DNA from: Noviherbaspirillum malthae
GTDB taxonomy: Bacteria > Pseudomonadota > Gammaproteobacteria > Burkholderiales > Burkholderiaceae_D
Assembly (NCBI RefSeq): GCF_015352985.1
Contig: NZ_JACYXF010000008.1
Location: 124,001-188,000, forward strand
Reading direction: 5' to 3'
Length of the DNA stretch: 64,000 nucleotides
Positions 16,690 through 25,188 of this stretch are shown one piece after another; position 1 is the stretch's first letter; each line of letters starts with the position of its first letter. The notes under the pieces are model-generated. The model searched no databases, was not told the DNA's origin, and saw only the letters and a list, made by a program, of their open reading frames with translations. The translations under genes and the position numbers were made by a program.

Positions 16690-18159
16690 TCAGCCGAACA
16701 AGCCCTGTAGGAACCAGCAAACTTCCACGCCATGCCGCTCGCGGTATATCCAGTAGAACTTCGAGTTCTCGGCTTGCGCGACGAAGTAATCGCGCATGAT
16801 CAGCCTGCCGTCCCACCAGCCGCATTCGATGCGCTCAGGTCCTTTCACCGTACGCAGCGTGGAGCCGTAGAAAGGGCGTTCATCACGCACGATCAGTTCG
16901 ATCGGCTGCCTGAGCAGCCAGAACGGCCTTTCCGCGTAACCGGCTTGCTGAACCTGGGCATGTTTCGCGGTACTGTCCGGTGCCCATGCATTCGAGATTT
17001 CCGGGCGATGATCGGCCTGCGGCGCAGGCGCCAGTACGCCATGGTCGCCCAGCCTGGCCTTGAGAAGTTCCAGCAGGCGGTGAAAGTCGACCGGCGTGCC
17101 TCCGGGTTCGGGGAAGAGCGATTCGGTAGGCGGCAGCATCGCGGAGAACTGCACTGCTTCCAGCCGCAATCCGATCACCGGCGCGACGAGTTCGATACGC
17201 GCCAGTCTTTCCTTGAGCAGGCGTGTCAGGTGCTCCTCCTGCCACGCCGGATCGGCCAGCGCGATTTCCAGCGGCGTCGGCGCAATCGCGCTGCGGCCGC
17301 GTTCATGCTCAAGCAGCAGAAGAAAGCGTGACACCGCGAGCTGCCGCGCGACCAGCCAGCCGGTCATTTGCAGCAGCAGGCGTCGCGCGGCGAACAGGGC
17401 GGATTCGGCATGCTCGATGCGGTCGGGCAGTTCCAGGCGGGCTGCAAAGTGCTGCGGCGGCTGTATCCAGTCATGCAGTTCGGCGGCTTGCCCGTAGGCG
17501 CGATCGAGCGCATCCAGCACGTTCTGGCCGCATCGGCGCAGCAGGCCGGAGCGCGGCAGCCTGCGCAGGTCCGCCAGCCTTTTGCAGCCGATGCCTTCCA
17601 GCCATTGCAGGTAAGGCTGCACTTGCGGCAGCAGCGTGCAAGGCAGGGCATCGAGAAGGCGCATCATGCTGTTCATGCGTACCGTGCGGCGCCGGGCCGG
17701 CCTGCGGCCCGAGCGGGCAACCGCAAGCAGCCATGCACCCTGAGCTGTCGGCGCCATGCTCACCTGCGGCGTGAAGCCAAGTGTATCGACGCTGCGGCGC
17801 ACCAGCCGGACCAGCGCCAGGCGGCCGCCGAATGCACGCAAACTGGCGGTGACGTCGAGCAGCAGGCTGCCGTGTTCGGCAAAGGCCACTTCCGGGGTGT
17901 ACTGCAGCAGGGCGAGGGCGATGCTGTCGAGCGCTTCCCGCTCTTTGGCCTGGTCGCGCTCATGCAGTGCCGCATCGGGGCAGATCATCTGCACGCCGGC
18001 GCGGCGCATGCCGATGCGCACGCCGGCATGCGCCGCCTGCGGGCTCATCGCCGTCACATGTTCACGGTCGAGGATCACGTGCCTGCCTGGGCCGCTCCAG
18101 CATGGCCGCAGGCTTTCTAGAGGGAGCAGTGGCAAGTGCACGCCGATCCAGGATCGCAT
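16690..18159 (-). CDS. imuB: ImuB, catalytically dead Y-family polymerase homologue of the mutasome
   Basis: 489 residues. The N-terminal half has the Y-family palm/fingers pattern (VILDREHVTAMSPQAAHAGVRIGM), but the stretch that should hold the active-site acidic pair reads FAEHGSLLLDVT instead of the SIDE-type motif, matching the known loss of polymerase activity in ImuB. The C-terminal part is the ImuB-specific extension that bridges DnaE2, ImuA and the sliding clamp. It lies 18 bases after imuA in the same unit and 164 bases before dnaE2, which has its own SOS box. Confidence 0.93.
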   Translation of the reverse strand: MRSWIGVHLPLLPLESLRPCWSGPGRHVILDREHVTAMSPQAAHAGVRIGMRRAGVQMICPDAALHERDQAKEREALDSIALALLQYTPEVAFAEHGSLLLDVTASLRAFGGRLALVRLVRRSVDTLGFTPQVSMAPTAQGAWLLAVARSGRRPARRRTVRMNSMMRLLDALPCTLLPQVQPYLQWLEGIGCKRLADLRRLPRSGLLRRCGQNVLDALDRAYGQAAELHDWIQPPQHFAARLELPDRIEHAESALFAARRLLLQMTGWLVARQLAVSRFLLLLEHERGRSAIAPTPLEIALADPAWQEEHLTRLLKERLARIELVAPVIGLRLEAVQFSAMLPPTESLFPEPGGTPVDFHRLLELLKARLGDHGVLAPAPQADHRPEISNAWAPDSTAKHAQVQQAGYAERPFWLLRQPIELIVRDERPFYGSTLRTVKGPERIECGWWDGRLIMRDYFVAQAENSKFYWIYRERHGVEVCWFLQGLFG

Positions 18160-18177
18160 CGCTTTTCCTGCCGCGCT

Positions 18178-18966
18178 TCAATTGACGGAATGATCCTGAG
18201 CTTCGGCCACCATCACCTCGCGTAGAGGGGCGGCTGCAGGAGCTTGCGATATGAATTGCGCTGCCTGGTGACGGGAAGAGGTCTCTGCCTCCTGCGAAGA
18301 CTGAAAGGGAAAAGGCGCTGCGGGCATGTCGTCCATGCGCAGATGAAGCGGATCGTCGCGGCGCGGACCGCGGCGCTTGATGATCTGGATCTGCAGGCCA
18401 TCGGCCGCAGGGCGCAGAGCCAGCCGCAGCGGAGCCGGGGAAGCGTCCCGCATGCAGGACAGCGGACGCATCAGCCAGAACAGCGTGTCGCTTCCCTGTG
18501 CCGCAAGATGGAGGCGCCGCAGCGATTCGGTGCGCAGATGCGATTGCCAGAAGACCAGGGCGCCGCAGCTGCCGTTGTTGAGAATCTGTTCCGCGCTCCA
18601 CAGCGCATCCGCGCTGCGCGATGCTTGAATCCAGAGCAGGCTGCCGATCGGCAGGCCCCAGTTTGCCCATGCCGAAATCTGGGGCAGGTGAGGCGGCTGC
18701 ACCAGAGCGACGGGACGCTTATCGGCAATGGCCTTGAAGGCGGGGCGCAGCAGCCTCATCTCGCCGATGCCCGGCTGCTCCATCAGCAGTTCGATCAGGC
18801 TTGCCTTTGGCCAGCCGCCGTTCGGCAATTCCTGGTCCAGTGCCGGATGTCCGGTGGCAGCGACCGCATGATGGCCGGATGCCATCTGGTCGGCGCGCCA
18901 CACCGCATGGGGCAGAGAGGATAAACCTCCATTGGAAAGCCTTGCAGCGGAAACTAATGTGGACAT
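18178..18966 (-). CDS. imuA: ImuA, RecA-like translesion synthesis accessory protein
   Basis: 262 residues, with a perfect AGGAGGT ribosome site before the ATG at 18966. The core resembles RecA/SulA-type folds (HPALDQELPNGGWPKASLIEL, LVQPPHLPQ), but the nucleotide-binding loop is degenerate (EQPGIGEM in place of GxxxxGKT). ImuA is part of the ImuA-ImuB-DnaE2 mutasome that makes damage-induced mutations. It is the first gene of a two-gene unit driven from the SOS box 44 bases upstream, shared with the divergent cho gene. Confidence 0.92.
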   Translation of the reverse strand: MSTLVSAARLSNGGLSSLPHAVWRADQMASGHHAVAATGHPALDQELPNGGWPKASLIELLMEQPGIGEMRLLRPAFKAIADKRPVALVQPPHLPQISAWANWGLPIGSLLWIQASRSADALWSAEQILNNGSCGALVFWQSHLRTESLRRLHLAAQGSDTLFWLMRPLSCMRDASPAPLRLALRPAADGLQIQIIKRRGPRRDDPLHLRMDDMPAAPFPFQSSQEAETSSRHQAAQFISQAPAAAPLREVMVAEAQDHSVN

Positions 18967-19010
18967 GCGGACCTCCTAATCTTTTCACGGCGATGCCGGG
19001 CATCAATTTA

Positions 19011-19030
19011 TACTGTATAAATATACAGTA
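19011..19030. promoter_or_regulatory. LexA (SOS) box shared by imuA-imuB and cho
   Basis: TACTGTATAAATATACAGTA differs from the canonical Escherichia coli operator (TACTGTATATATATACAGTA) at one central base. It lies between the divergent imuA (start 18966) and cho (start 19106) genes, so one LexA dimer could control both directions. Confidence 0.94.
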
Positions 19031-19105
19031 AAACCTGGAGATAGCTTAGTCAAATTTGCATGTGATTGATCTGTCTTGATTTTCTCTTAAAGATTTTTGT
19101 GGCTT

Positions 19106-19990
19106 ATGCAACCCCGTGTCACCTCCCTCGGCCTGATGATCAAGCCGAATCCCGCCGATATCTTTGAATATCCGCATCACATCGATCGCGCCAGCCTGGA
19201 TGTGCTGCCGTCGAAACCGGGCATCTACATTTTCCGCGACGAGAACGACCGCCCGCTCTACATCGGCAAAAGCATCAATATCCGCACCCGCGTGCTGTCC
19301 CATATGCGCACGCCGGAGGAAGCGCGGATGCTGCAGCAAAGCCGCTATGTCGAGTTCCAGCGTACCGCGGGCGATATCGGCGCCTTGCTGCTGGAATCGC
19401 GCCTGATCAAGGAAATGCAGCCGCTGCACAACAAGAAGCTGCGGCGCACGCGCGAGATGTGTTCATTGCGTCTCGGTGCGCATATACAGTCGGCGCCCGA
19501 AGTGGTCTATGCGCGCGATCTGGACTTCGCCCGTACCACCGATCTCTACGGCCTGTTCGCCACGCGCAGGGCCGCGCAGGAAAAGCTGCGTGAAATCGTC
19601 GAGATGCAGATGCTGTGTCCCGCATTGACGGGGCTGGAAACTGCCGTGCGCGGCAGGGCCTGTTTCGCGCACCAGATATCGCGTTGCCTGGGTGCCTGTG
19701 TCGGAGTTGAAACGGCACAGGAGCATTACCGGCGTCTAAAGACTGCGTTGAATGAAATGCGCGTGATGATCTGGCCGTACGAAGGCGCCATGGGCATCGT
19801 CGAGGAGTGCGACGGCTGGAAGCAGACCCATGTCGTGGACCACTGGGCTTATCTCGGTTCGATCGATCATGCCAAGGGAGCAAAGCCCGTCAAGCGCCCG
19901 TTCAGGCGTGCATTCGATGTCGATACTTACAAGATACTGGTCAAGCCAATGCTGCGCGGTGAATTGTTCATACAGCCGGTTCGACTGTAG
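19106..19990 (+). CDS. cho: Excinuclease Cho (UvrC-homologous GIY-YIG nuclease)
   Basis: 294 residues from ATG 19106 (a TTG at 19097 or ATG 19136 are alternatives; ribosome sites are weak). The GIY-YIG nuclease domain has GIY at 39-41 and YIG at 52-54 with the following Arg-rich helix (INIRTRVLSHMRTPEEA), and a central Cys-containing region (RGRACFAHQISRCLGAC) as in Cho. Overall length and motif order match Escherichia coli Cho closely. Cho makes the 3' incision in UvrAB-dependent nucleotide excision repair of bulky lesions. The adjacent SOS box fits its known LexA regulation. Confidence 0.93.
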   Translation: MQPRVTSLGLMIKPNPADIFEYPHHIDRASLDVLPSKPGIYIFRDENDRPLYIGKSINIRTRVLSHMRTPEEARMLQQSRYVEFQRTAGDIGALLLESRLIKEMQPLHNKKLRRTREMCSLRLGAHIQSAPEVVYARDLDFARTTDLYGLFATRRAAQEKLREIVEMQMLCPALTGLETAVRGRACFAHQISRCLGACVGVETAQEHYRRLKTALNEMRVMIWPYEGAMGIVEECDGWKQTHVVDHWAYLGSIDHAKGAKPVKRPFRRAFDVDTYKILVKPMLRGELFIQPVRL

Positions 19991-20059
19991 CTTGCTTGGA
20001 TGCAGGGGTTGGTGCTTGCTGGATGGCCGGTGCGGATCGACCGGGAGCAAACGGACATG

Positions 20060-20092
20060 AAAAAGCCGTGCCCGGCAATTGGCCGGACACGG
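20060..20092 (-). terminator. Terminator of the low-complexity lipoprotein gene
   Basis: The imperfect hairpin CCGTGTCCGGCC/GCCGGGCACGG (minus strand, 20066-20092) is followed on the minus strand by TTTTT (20064 to 20060). It lies 21 bases after the stop codon of the lipoprotein gene. Confidence 0.75.
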
Positions 20093-20113
20093 TGATGGAG
20101 CGGGAAGCTGCGT

Positions 20114-20659
20114 TTATTTCGATCCGCCGGCGCCGCCGCTGGTGCTGCTCGAAGGAGAAGTGGTACTGCTTGTCGAGCCGGCAGTACCGCCCGCGCTGCC
20201 TGCTGTGCTGCCGGTGCTGCCTGCGCTGGAGCTGGTATCGCTGCCGGTGCTGCCTGCGCTGCCGGTCGAGCCGGTAGTGCCGCCGCTGCTGCCGGGCGTG
20301 CTCGATGATGATCCGCCTGCGGTGCCGCTGCTGCCTGCTGCGCCCGGAGTCGAGCCTGCGCTCGAAGCATCGCTGCTCGAGCCGCTTGGCGTTGCGCCGG
20401 TCGTACCGCCTGCGGTGCTGCCGGTGCTGCCTGCTGCGCCAGGTGTTGTGGCGCCCGCGCTGCTGTCGGTGCTGCCAGTGCTGCCCGCTGCACCGGTGCT
20501 GCCTGTCGTTCCGCCGGTAGCGCCGCCCGTGGTGCCGGTTGCTCCTGTGCTGCTGCTGGTGCTGCCAGCGCCTGCTCCAGCGGTGCCGCCGTCTTTCTTG
20601 TCGCAAGCACCCAAGGTCAGCGTCGCGAGGAGCGCCGCGAGCAATACTGAATATTTCAT
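20114..20659 (-). CDS. Ser/Gly/Thr/Ala-rich low-complexity lipoprotein of unknown function
   Basis: 181 residues from ATG 20659, which has an AGAGGA ribosome site. The N-terminus MKYSVLLAALLATLTLGAC is a lipoprotein signal with lipobox LGAC, so Cys19 should be lipid-modified. After a short DKKDGG segment, nearly the whole mature protein is built of Gly, Ser, Thr and Ala in irregular repeats such as GSTGSTAG and AAGSTGS, with almost no charged or large hydrophobic residues. It is probably disordered and located at the outer membrane. I do not recognise a family. Because of the repeats, other frames stay open too, but only this frame has a signal, ribosome site and terminator. Confidence 0.75.
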   Translation of the reverse strand: MKYSVLLAALLATLTLGACDKKDGGTAGAGAGSTSSSTGATGTTGGATGGTTGSTGAAGSTGSTDSSAGATTPGAAGSTGSTAGGTTGATPSGSSSDASSAGSTPGAAGSSGTAGGSSSSTPGSSGGTTGSTGSAGSTGSDTSSSAGSTGSTAGSAGGTAGSTSSTTSPSSSTSGGAGGSK

Positions 20660-20877
20660 GTTGGTTCCTCTCGAGAAAATATAGTTGTAAAGCAGTTCAC
20701 GGCCATTGGAGAAACTTGGGGGGCTTAAGTGCCTGCACAAGCTTTGATAAATCTCAATGCGAATATGCTTTTTTCAACAGATGAATAAGATTTCGGCTTG
20801 TGCATCGGAACCGGGGCAGCCGTATCAAAAGACAAGGCGAACAAGGCTTTTCCGGCTTTCCCGGTCTGCTTTCGGCT

Positions 20878-22626
20878 TCAGGCTGCCTTCACGTAATCCC
20901 GCAAAAAAGTTTTTGTCTGCCGGTCCGGGAAGATGATGGTCACCTTGTCTCCGGCTGAAGAGACGACGCGGCCTTCCCCATACTTTGGAACGCGCACGGC
21001 CGTGCCGACATCGGGCAGCGGGTCCTTGTCTTCGCGCAGTGATGGAGGCGCATGGTCGCGTATGTGTTCCGGGCTCAGTGCCTGCTCGGGCGGCTGCCTG
21101 CAATTGTCGCAGCAGCCGCACTGCGACCAGTCCGCCTGTTCGCCGAAATAATCGATCAGCACCTTCCATCGGCAGAAGCCGGTCTGCGCATAGAACACCA
21201 TGCGCTCAAGCGCTTCATGATCCCGTGCACTCTTGTCGCGATAGGTTTCGACGAGCCTGGCCAGATCCTTGGACTTGGCACGAATGCCGGTGACGCGGTA
21301 TGCCAGTTCGTCATTCTGTTCCAGCAGTTCGCCATCCCTGAGCAGCTTGAGCGACACCTGCAGACGCGTATCGGACAGCTCTTCCACCTCTTCATGCAAA
21401 CGCGAGAAGGACACGAAGTCGCCATTGCCGGACAAGGCCTGCAAGGCCGAATAGACCGAACTCAGGTCATCGACGCCGGGATAGCGGCGGGCCAGGAAGA
21501 ACTGCTGCACCTGCTTGTCCTTCGCATGGTAGAGCAGGATGCAGTCCGCAGGCTCGCCGTCGCGCCCCGCGCGGCCCGATTCCTGATAGTAGGCTTCAAG
21601 ATTGCCCGGTATCTGGCAGTGAAGCACGAAGCGGATGTCCGCCTTGTCGATGCCCATGCCGAAGGCATTGGTGGCGACCATGATGCGGCACTCGCCGTCC
21701 ATGAAGCAGTCCTGGTTCTGCGAACGCACCTTGGCAGAAAGCTGGCCGTGATAATAGGTGACGCTTTCGCCGGCTTCCTTGAGCGCTTCATGCACTTCTT
21801 CCACGGCCTTCACCGTTGCCGCATAGATGATGCCGGCACCTTTCTCTTCACGAGCCAGGCGGAGAATCTGCCTCATCTTCTCATCATCGTCGGTCACCGC
21901 AATGGTGCGATAGTGAAGATTTGACCGGTATATGCCTGTATTTATGACATGCATGTCATCCAGGCCGAGCTGCTTGCCGATGTCTTCCACCACCTCGTCC
22001 GTGGCGGTCGCAGTCAGAGCCAGCACGGTCGGATTGCCCAGCGCCCTGATGGCTGCGCCGAGATTGAGATAGGCGGGGCGGAAGTCGTGGCCCCACTGTG
22101 AAATGCAATGCGCTTCGTCGATGACGAACAGGCTGATCTCGTTATGGGCAATGGTTTCGATGAACTCGGGGTCCGACAGCCGCTCGGGCGTAACAAATAC
22201 GAACTCGTGATCGGCCTGCTTGATGCTTTCGAGAACCGAGGCTTCCTCGCGCGTGGTCAGCGTGCTGTTGACTTCTGCTGCGCCCACGCCCGCGTTCTCG
22301 AGCTTGGAGGCCTGGTCTTTCATCAGCGAGATCAAGGGGGACACCACGACGGTCATTCCCGGCATCTTCAGTGCCGGCAATTGATAGCACAGCGACTTGC
22401 CCGCGCCGGTAGGCATGATGGCCAGCGTATGGCGGTGATGCAGTACGCTGTCGATGACTTCCTTCTGTCCCGGGCGCAGCTCTTCGATGCCGAAGGTCTC
22501 GTTGAGCGTCTCGTGCAGCTCCGCTTTTGATATTTTCGAACGGCGCCGCCGCGCCATGGAGGAAATGGAAGACGATGGCATGGTCCGGCCGCCGCTCCTT
22601 GCCGACGGCATAGTGTGGGTAGACAT
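20878..22626 (-). CDS. RecQ-family ATP-dependent DNA helicase with a beta-rich C-terminal tail
   Basis: 582 residues. It has superfamily 2 helicase motifs: Walker [17 protein letters not shown] in [21 protein letters not shown], and [11 protein letters not shown] in the second RecA-like domain. A RecQ zinc-binding region follows with the Cys cluster CGCCDNC. The winged-helix part is short and no HRDC domain is seen. Instead the last 45 residues ([27 protein letters not shown]) look like the small SH3/CarD-like module (DUF3553 type) found at the end of UvrD/PcrA helicases. A basic, Ser-rich 30-residue N-terminal extension precedes the helicase core; ATG 22554 (MARRRRSK) is an alternative start. 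Expected role: unwinding of 3'-tailed DNA in repair. Confidence 0.9.
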   Translation of the reverse strand: MSTHTMPSARSGGRTMPSSSISSMARRRRSKISKAELHETLNETFGIEELRPGQKEVIDSVLHHRHTLAIMPTGAGKSLCYQLPALKMPGMTVVVSPLISLMKDQASKLENAGVGAAEVNSTLTTREEASVLESIKQADHEFVFVTPERLSDPEFIETIAHNEISLFVIDEAHCISQWGHDFRPAYLNLGAAIRALGNPTVLALTATATDEVVEDIGKQLGLDDMHVINTGIYRSNLHYRTIAVTDDDEKMRQILRLAREEKGAGIIYAATVKAVEEVHEALKEAGESVTYYHGQLSAKVRSQNQDCFMDGECRIMVATNAFGMGIDKADIRFVLHCQIPGNLEAYYQESGRAGRDGEPADCILLYHAKDKQVQQFFLARRYPGVDDLSSVYSALQALSGNGDFVSFSRLHEEVEELSDTRLQVSLKLLRDGELLEQNDELAYRVTGIRAKSKDLARLVETYRDKSARDHEALERMVFYAQTGFCRWKVLIDYFGEQADWSQCGCCDNCRQPPEQALSPEHIRDHAPPSLREDKDPLPDVGTAVRVPKYGEGRVVSSAGDKVTIIFPDRQTKTFLRDYVKAA

Positions 22627-22779
22627 GAATCAGCAACTCCGAGTCAAATGGATGCCTTGCTGGATGCAGCATTCATGCCTGAGGAAGGGAATGCCCGAAA
22701 GCATGTTTCCTCTATGAAAAATCGTTCGAAAAACCTTTGGGAAGCCTGCGAAATAGCAGAGGTAAAAACCTAAAATTTA

Positions 22780-22921
22780 TTCAACCTCGCGCAGCATATC
22801 GGTTACAATGGCCGCACCGATTGAAGTTTGGACTAGTAGTGCAGTATTTGTCTGTCATTCTTTCTTGCTTCAAAGGATACACCCGGGCGCAAGCCCAATT
22901 TAACTGATAGGAATGTAAGTA
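22780..22921 (+). promoter_or_regulatory. Promoter and long leader of the cold-shock gene
   Basis: TACAAT at 22804-22809 is a good -10 box, with a weak -35 (TTCAAC, 22780-22785) 18 bases before it. Transcription would give a leader of about 105 bases before the start codon. Long structured leaders are common in cold-shock genes, where they control mRNA stability and translation; the fold itself was not computed. Confidence 0.45.
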
Positions 22922-23125
22922 ATGGCAACAGGTACTGTTAAGTGGTTCAACGACGCTAAAGGTTTTGGCTTCATCACTCCGGACGAAGGCGGCGAAGATC
23001 TGTTCGCGCACTTCTCCGCGATCCAGTCCAACGGCTTCAAGTCGCTCAAGGAAAACCAGCGCGTTTCTTTCGAAGTCACGACTGGCCCGAAGGGCAAGCA
23101 GGCTTCCGCGATCCAGCCGCTGTAA
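22922..23125 (+). CDS. Cold-shock protein (CspA family)
   Basis: 67 residues. It is a single OB-fold cold-shock domain with both RNA-binding motifs, KGFGFITPD (RNP1) and DLFAHFS (RNP2), and the usual N-terminus GTVKWFN. It binds single-stranded RNA or DNA and keeps mRNAs open. It is monocistronic, with a long leader and a strong terminator 27 bases after the stop. The sequence alone does not show whether this copy is cold-induced or constitutive. Confidence 0.97.
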   Translation: MATGTVKWFNDAKGFGFITPDEGGEDLFAHFSAIQSNGFKSLKENQRVSFEVTTGPKGKQASAIQPL

Positions 23126-23151
23126 TAGCCAGCTGATCCAGGCGCAATAAG

Positions 23152-23177
23152 AAACCCCGGCATGCCGGGGTTTTTTT
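23152..23177 (+). terminator. Terminator of the cold-shock gene
   Basis: The hairpin AACCCCGG-CATG-CCGGGGTT is followed by a seven-T run (23171-23177). It is a textbook intrinsic terminator directly after the csp gene. Confidence 0.95.
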
Positions 23178-23231
23178 ATGGCCGCACGGCCAGCCGCGTC
23201 CCGGTCACCAAGGCCGTGTTCCTACCGCCAT

Positions 23232-24134
23232 CTACTTGCGCCAGTAATCGGGTGCGGCATAGGCATGCCGCAGGAAATCGACGAATGCGCGAATACGCAA
23301 AGGAAGGTGGCGCCGCTGCGCAAACACTGCGTAGATGTCATTGCCCGGCGCAGCAAATTCATCGAGTACCGTGACCAGCTGGCCGGCCTCGATGGCGCTT
23401 CCCACTTCCCACATCGAACGCCATGCAAGGCCTTTGCCCGACAAGGCCCATTCATGCAGAACGGCGCCGTCGTTGCACACCATGTTCCCAACCACCTTGA
23501 AAGTGACATTCTTCCCGTTCTGGCGAAAGGTCCAGCCGCGCTGGCTGCCTTCGCTACTCATGGCAAGACAATTGTGCTTCGCGAGATCGTCCAGCGACAC
23601 AGGCGTGCCATGGCGCTTCAGATAAGAAGGCGAGGCGACGACGACGCGCTTGTTGTCCGCCAGCTTGACGCCGATCAGGTTCGAATCCGACAACGCCGCG
23701 ATGCGGATGGCCACATCGATGCCTTCGCCGATCAGGTCCACCACCCTGTCGTTGAGATTCAGCGTCACCGCGACATCGCGATGCTCGGCGAGAAAAGAAG
23801 GGATGAGCGGTGCCACATGCTGGCGGCCGAAACCTGCGGGAGCGGAAATGAGCAGATGCCCGCTGGCTCTTGCACTGCGCTCGGAAACGGCGGTTTCCGC
23901 GTTTTCCAGGTCGGCAAGAATCTTCTGGCAATCCTCGAGGAAGGCAATGCCTTCGTTGGTCAGCGCAATCTTGCGCGTGCTGCGCTGAAGCAGCTTGACC
24001 CCCAGCCTCTCTTCCAGCGCATCAAGCCTGCGGCCTATCATTGCCGGCGCTATGCCTTCCGCCCGTGCTGCGGCGGACAGGCTGCCTTTGGCTGCCACAT
24101 CCACGAAAGTGGAAATCTGCTTGAACTGATCCAT
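23232..24134 (-). CDS. LysR-family transcriptional regulator
   Basis: 300 residues. An N-terminal winged helix-turn-helix (FVDVAAKGSLSAAARAEGIAPAMIGRRLDALEERLG) is followed by a periplasmic-binding-protein-like effector domain. It is divergent from the TSUP transporter gene, with 185 bases of AT-rich DNA between the two starts, the usual arrangement in which the regulator controls its neighbour. The inducer cannot be read from sequence. The DNA-binding part is of the AaeR/DmlR-like subgroup with FVDVA near the N-terminus. Confidence 0.92.
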   Translation of the reverse strand: MDQFKQISTFVDVAAKGSLSAAARAEGIAPAMIGRRLDALEERLGVKLLQRSTRKIALTNEGIAFLEDCQKILADLENAETAVSERSARASGHLLISAPAGFGRQHVAPLIPSFLAEHRDVAVTLNLNDRVVDLIGEGIDVAIRIAALSDSNLIGVKLADNKRVVVASPSYLKRHGTPVSLDDLAKHNCLAMSSEGSQRGWTFRQNGKNVTFKVVGNMVCNDGAVLHEWALSGKGLAWRSMWEVGSAIEAGQLVTVLDEFAAPGNDIYAVFAQRRHLPLRIRAFVDFLRHAYAAPDYWRK

Positions 24135-24319
24135 GCCCGGACGATAGGGAATTTGATATTAAAACGCAATAATAAAGTGATTAATCTTTCAGTCTTTGCG
24201 TAATTATATTTAATATACTGGCATACGCGAAGAACGTGTTGAAGAATGGAAACGATATTGAACCCACTGGGCCTCTTCATGCGCGAAACGAAGGTATCAA
24301 CGACAAACGGAGATTTTCA

Positions 24320-25078
24320 ATGACAGGCTGGCAAATCGCTCTCGTAGGCATTGCGGCATTTTGTGCGGGCGCGATGAACTCGGTGGCCGGCGGCGGCACC
24401 TTTTTTTCCTTCCCGGCCTTGCTGGCCGTCGGCGTGCCTCCGGTAGCGGCGAATGCCAGCAATTCAGTGGCGCTGTGGCCGGCCAGCCTGTCCGGCGCCT
24501 GGGCCTATCGCAAGGAGCTGTCGCGCTACAAGCGTTACCTGATCCCCATGGGCGTCGTTTCCTTCATCGGCGGCATCGGCGGCGGACTGCTGCTGCTCTC
24601 CACCAAGGACGCCACCTTCTCCAAGCTCATTCCCTGGCTGCTCCTGTTCGCGACGGTCCTCTTTGCCTTCTCCGGAAGAATATCTTCCTGGCTGCGCGGT
24701 CCGGAATCCGGCAAGCCTGGAAATAGCCCGACTTCGCTGGCCGGGCAGGCGGTGGTATCGGTCTACGGCGGCTTCTTCGGCGCGGGCATGGGTATTTTGA
24801 TGCTGGCCAGCCTTGCCATGGCCGGTCATGACGACGTCCATGAAATCAATGCCATCAAGAACCTGCTGTCGGCCATCATCTACAGCGTGACGGTGACAAC
24901 CTTCGTCGTCGCCGGCGCCGTCGACTGGCCCTATACGCTCATCATGCTCGCCACGGCGACGCTGGGCGGCTATTGGGGAGCGACCATCGCTCGCAAGATT
25001 CCCGCGTTGTGGCTGCGCCGTTTCATCATCACCGTGGGCATGCTGCTGACCGTGTTCTACTTCTACAAGACCATGTAG
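24320..25078 (+). CDS. TSUP-family membrane transporter (TauE/SafE)
   Basis: 252 residues from ATG 24320, with GGAG 7 bases upstream. It has about eight hydrophobic segments and the family's repeated glycine-rich motifs (GAMNSVAGGGTFFSFPALLAVGVPP in the first half and YGGFFGAGMGILML in the second). Such proteins export or import sulfite, sulfoacetate or other organic anions. The substrate is not shown by the sequence. It is divergent from a LysR gene that is its probable regulator; the intergenic TATACT at 24214-24219 is a candidate -10. Confidence 0.9.
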   Translation: MTGWQIALVGIAAFCAGAMNSVAGGGTFFSFPALLAVGVPPVAANASNSVALWPASLSGAWAYRKELSRYKRYLIPMGVVSFIGGIGGGLLLLSTKDATFSKLIPWLLLFATVLFAFSGRISSWLRGPESGKPGNSPTSLAGQAVVSVYGGFFGAGMGILMLASLAMAGHDDVHEINAIKNLLSAIIYSVTVTTFVVAGAVDWPYTLIMLATATLGGYWGATIARKIPALWLRRFIITVGMLLTVFYFYKTM

Positions 25079-25188
25079 CATTGTGCCGGCGCTAGTGCGG
25101 CTATGTCCCGAAAGCCGCTTAAGCGCCCTCAACATGGCAGTATGAAAATGAAGGCAAGCTGACAGGCAGTCAGGTGAAAAGGGATGAC

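Noticed and set aside
20079..20684. Plus-strand open frame rich in Val, Leu and Pro opposite the low-complexity lipoprotein
   Set aside because: It exists because the repeats keep several frames open. The minus-strand frame has the lipobox, ribosome site and terminator.
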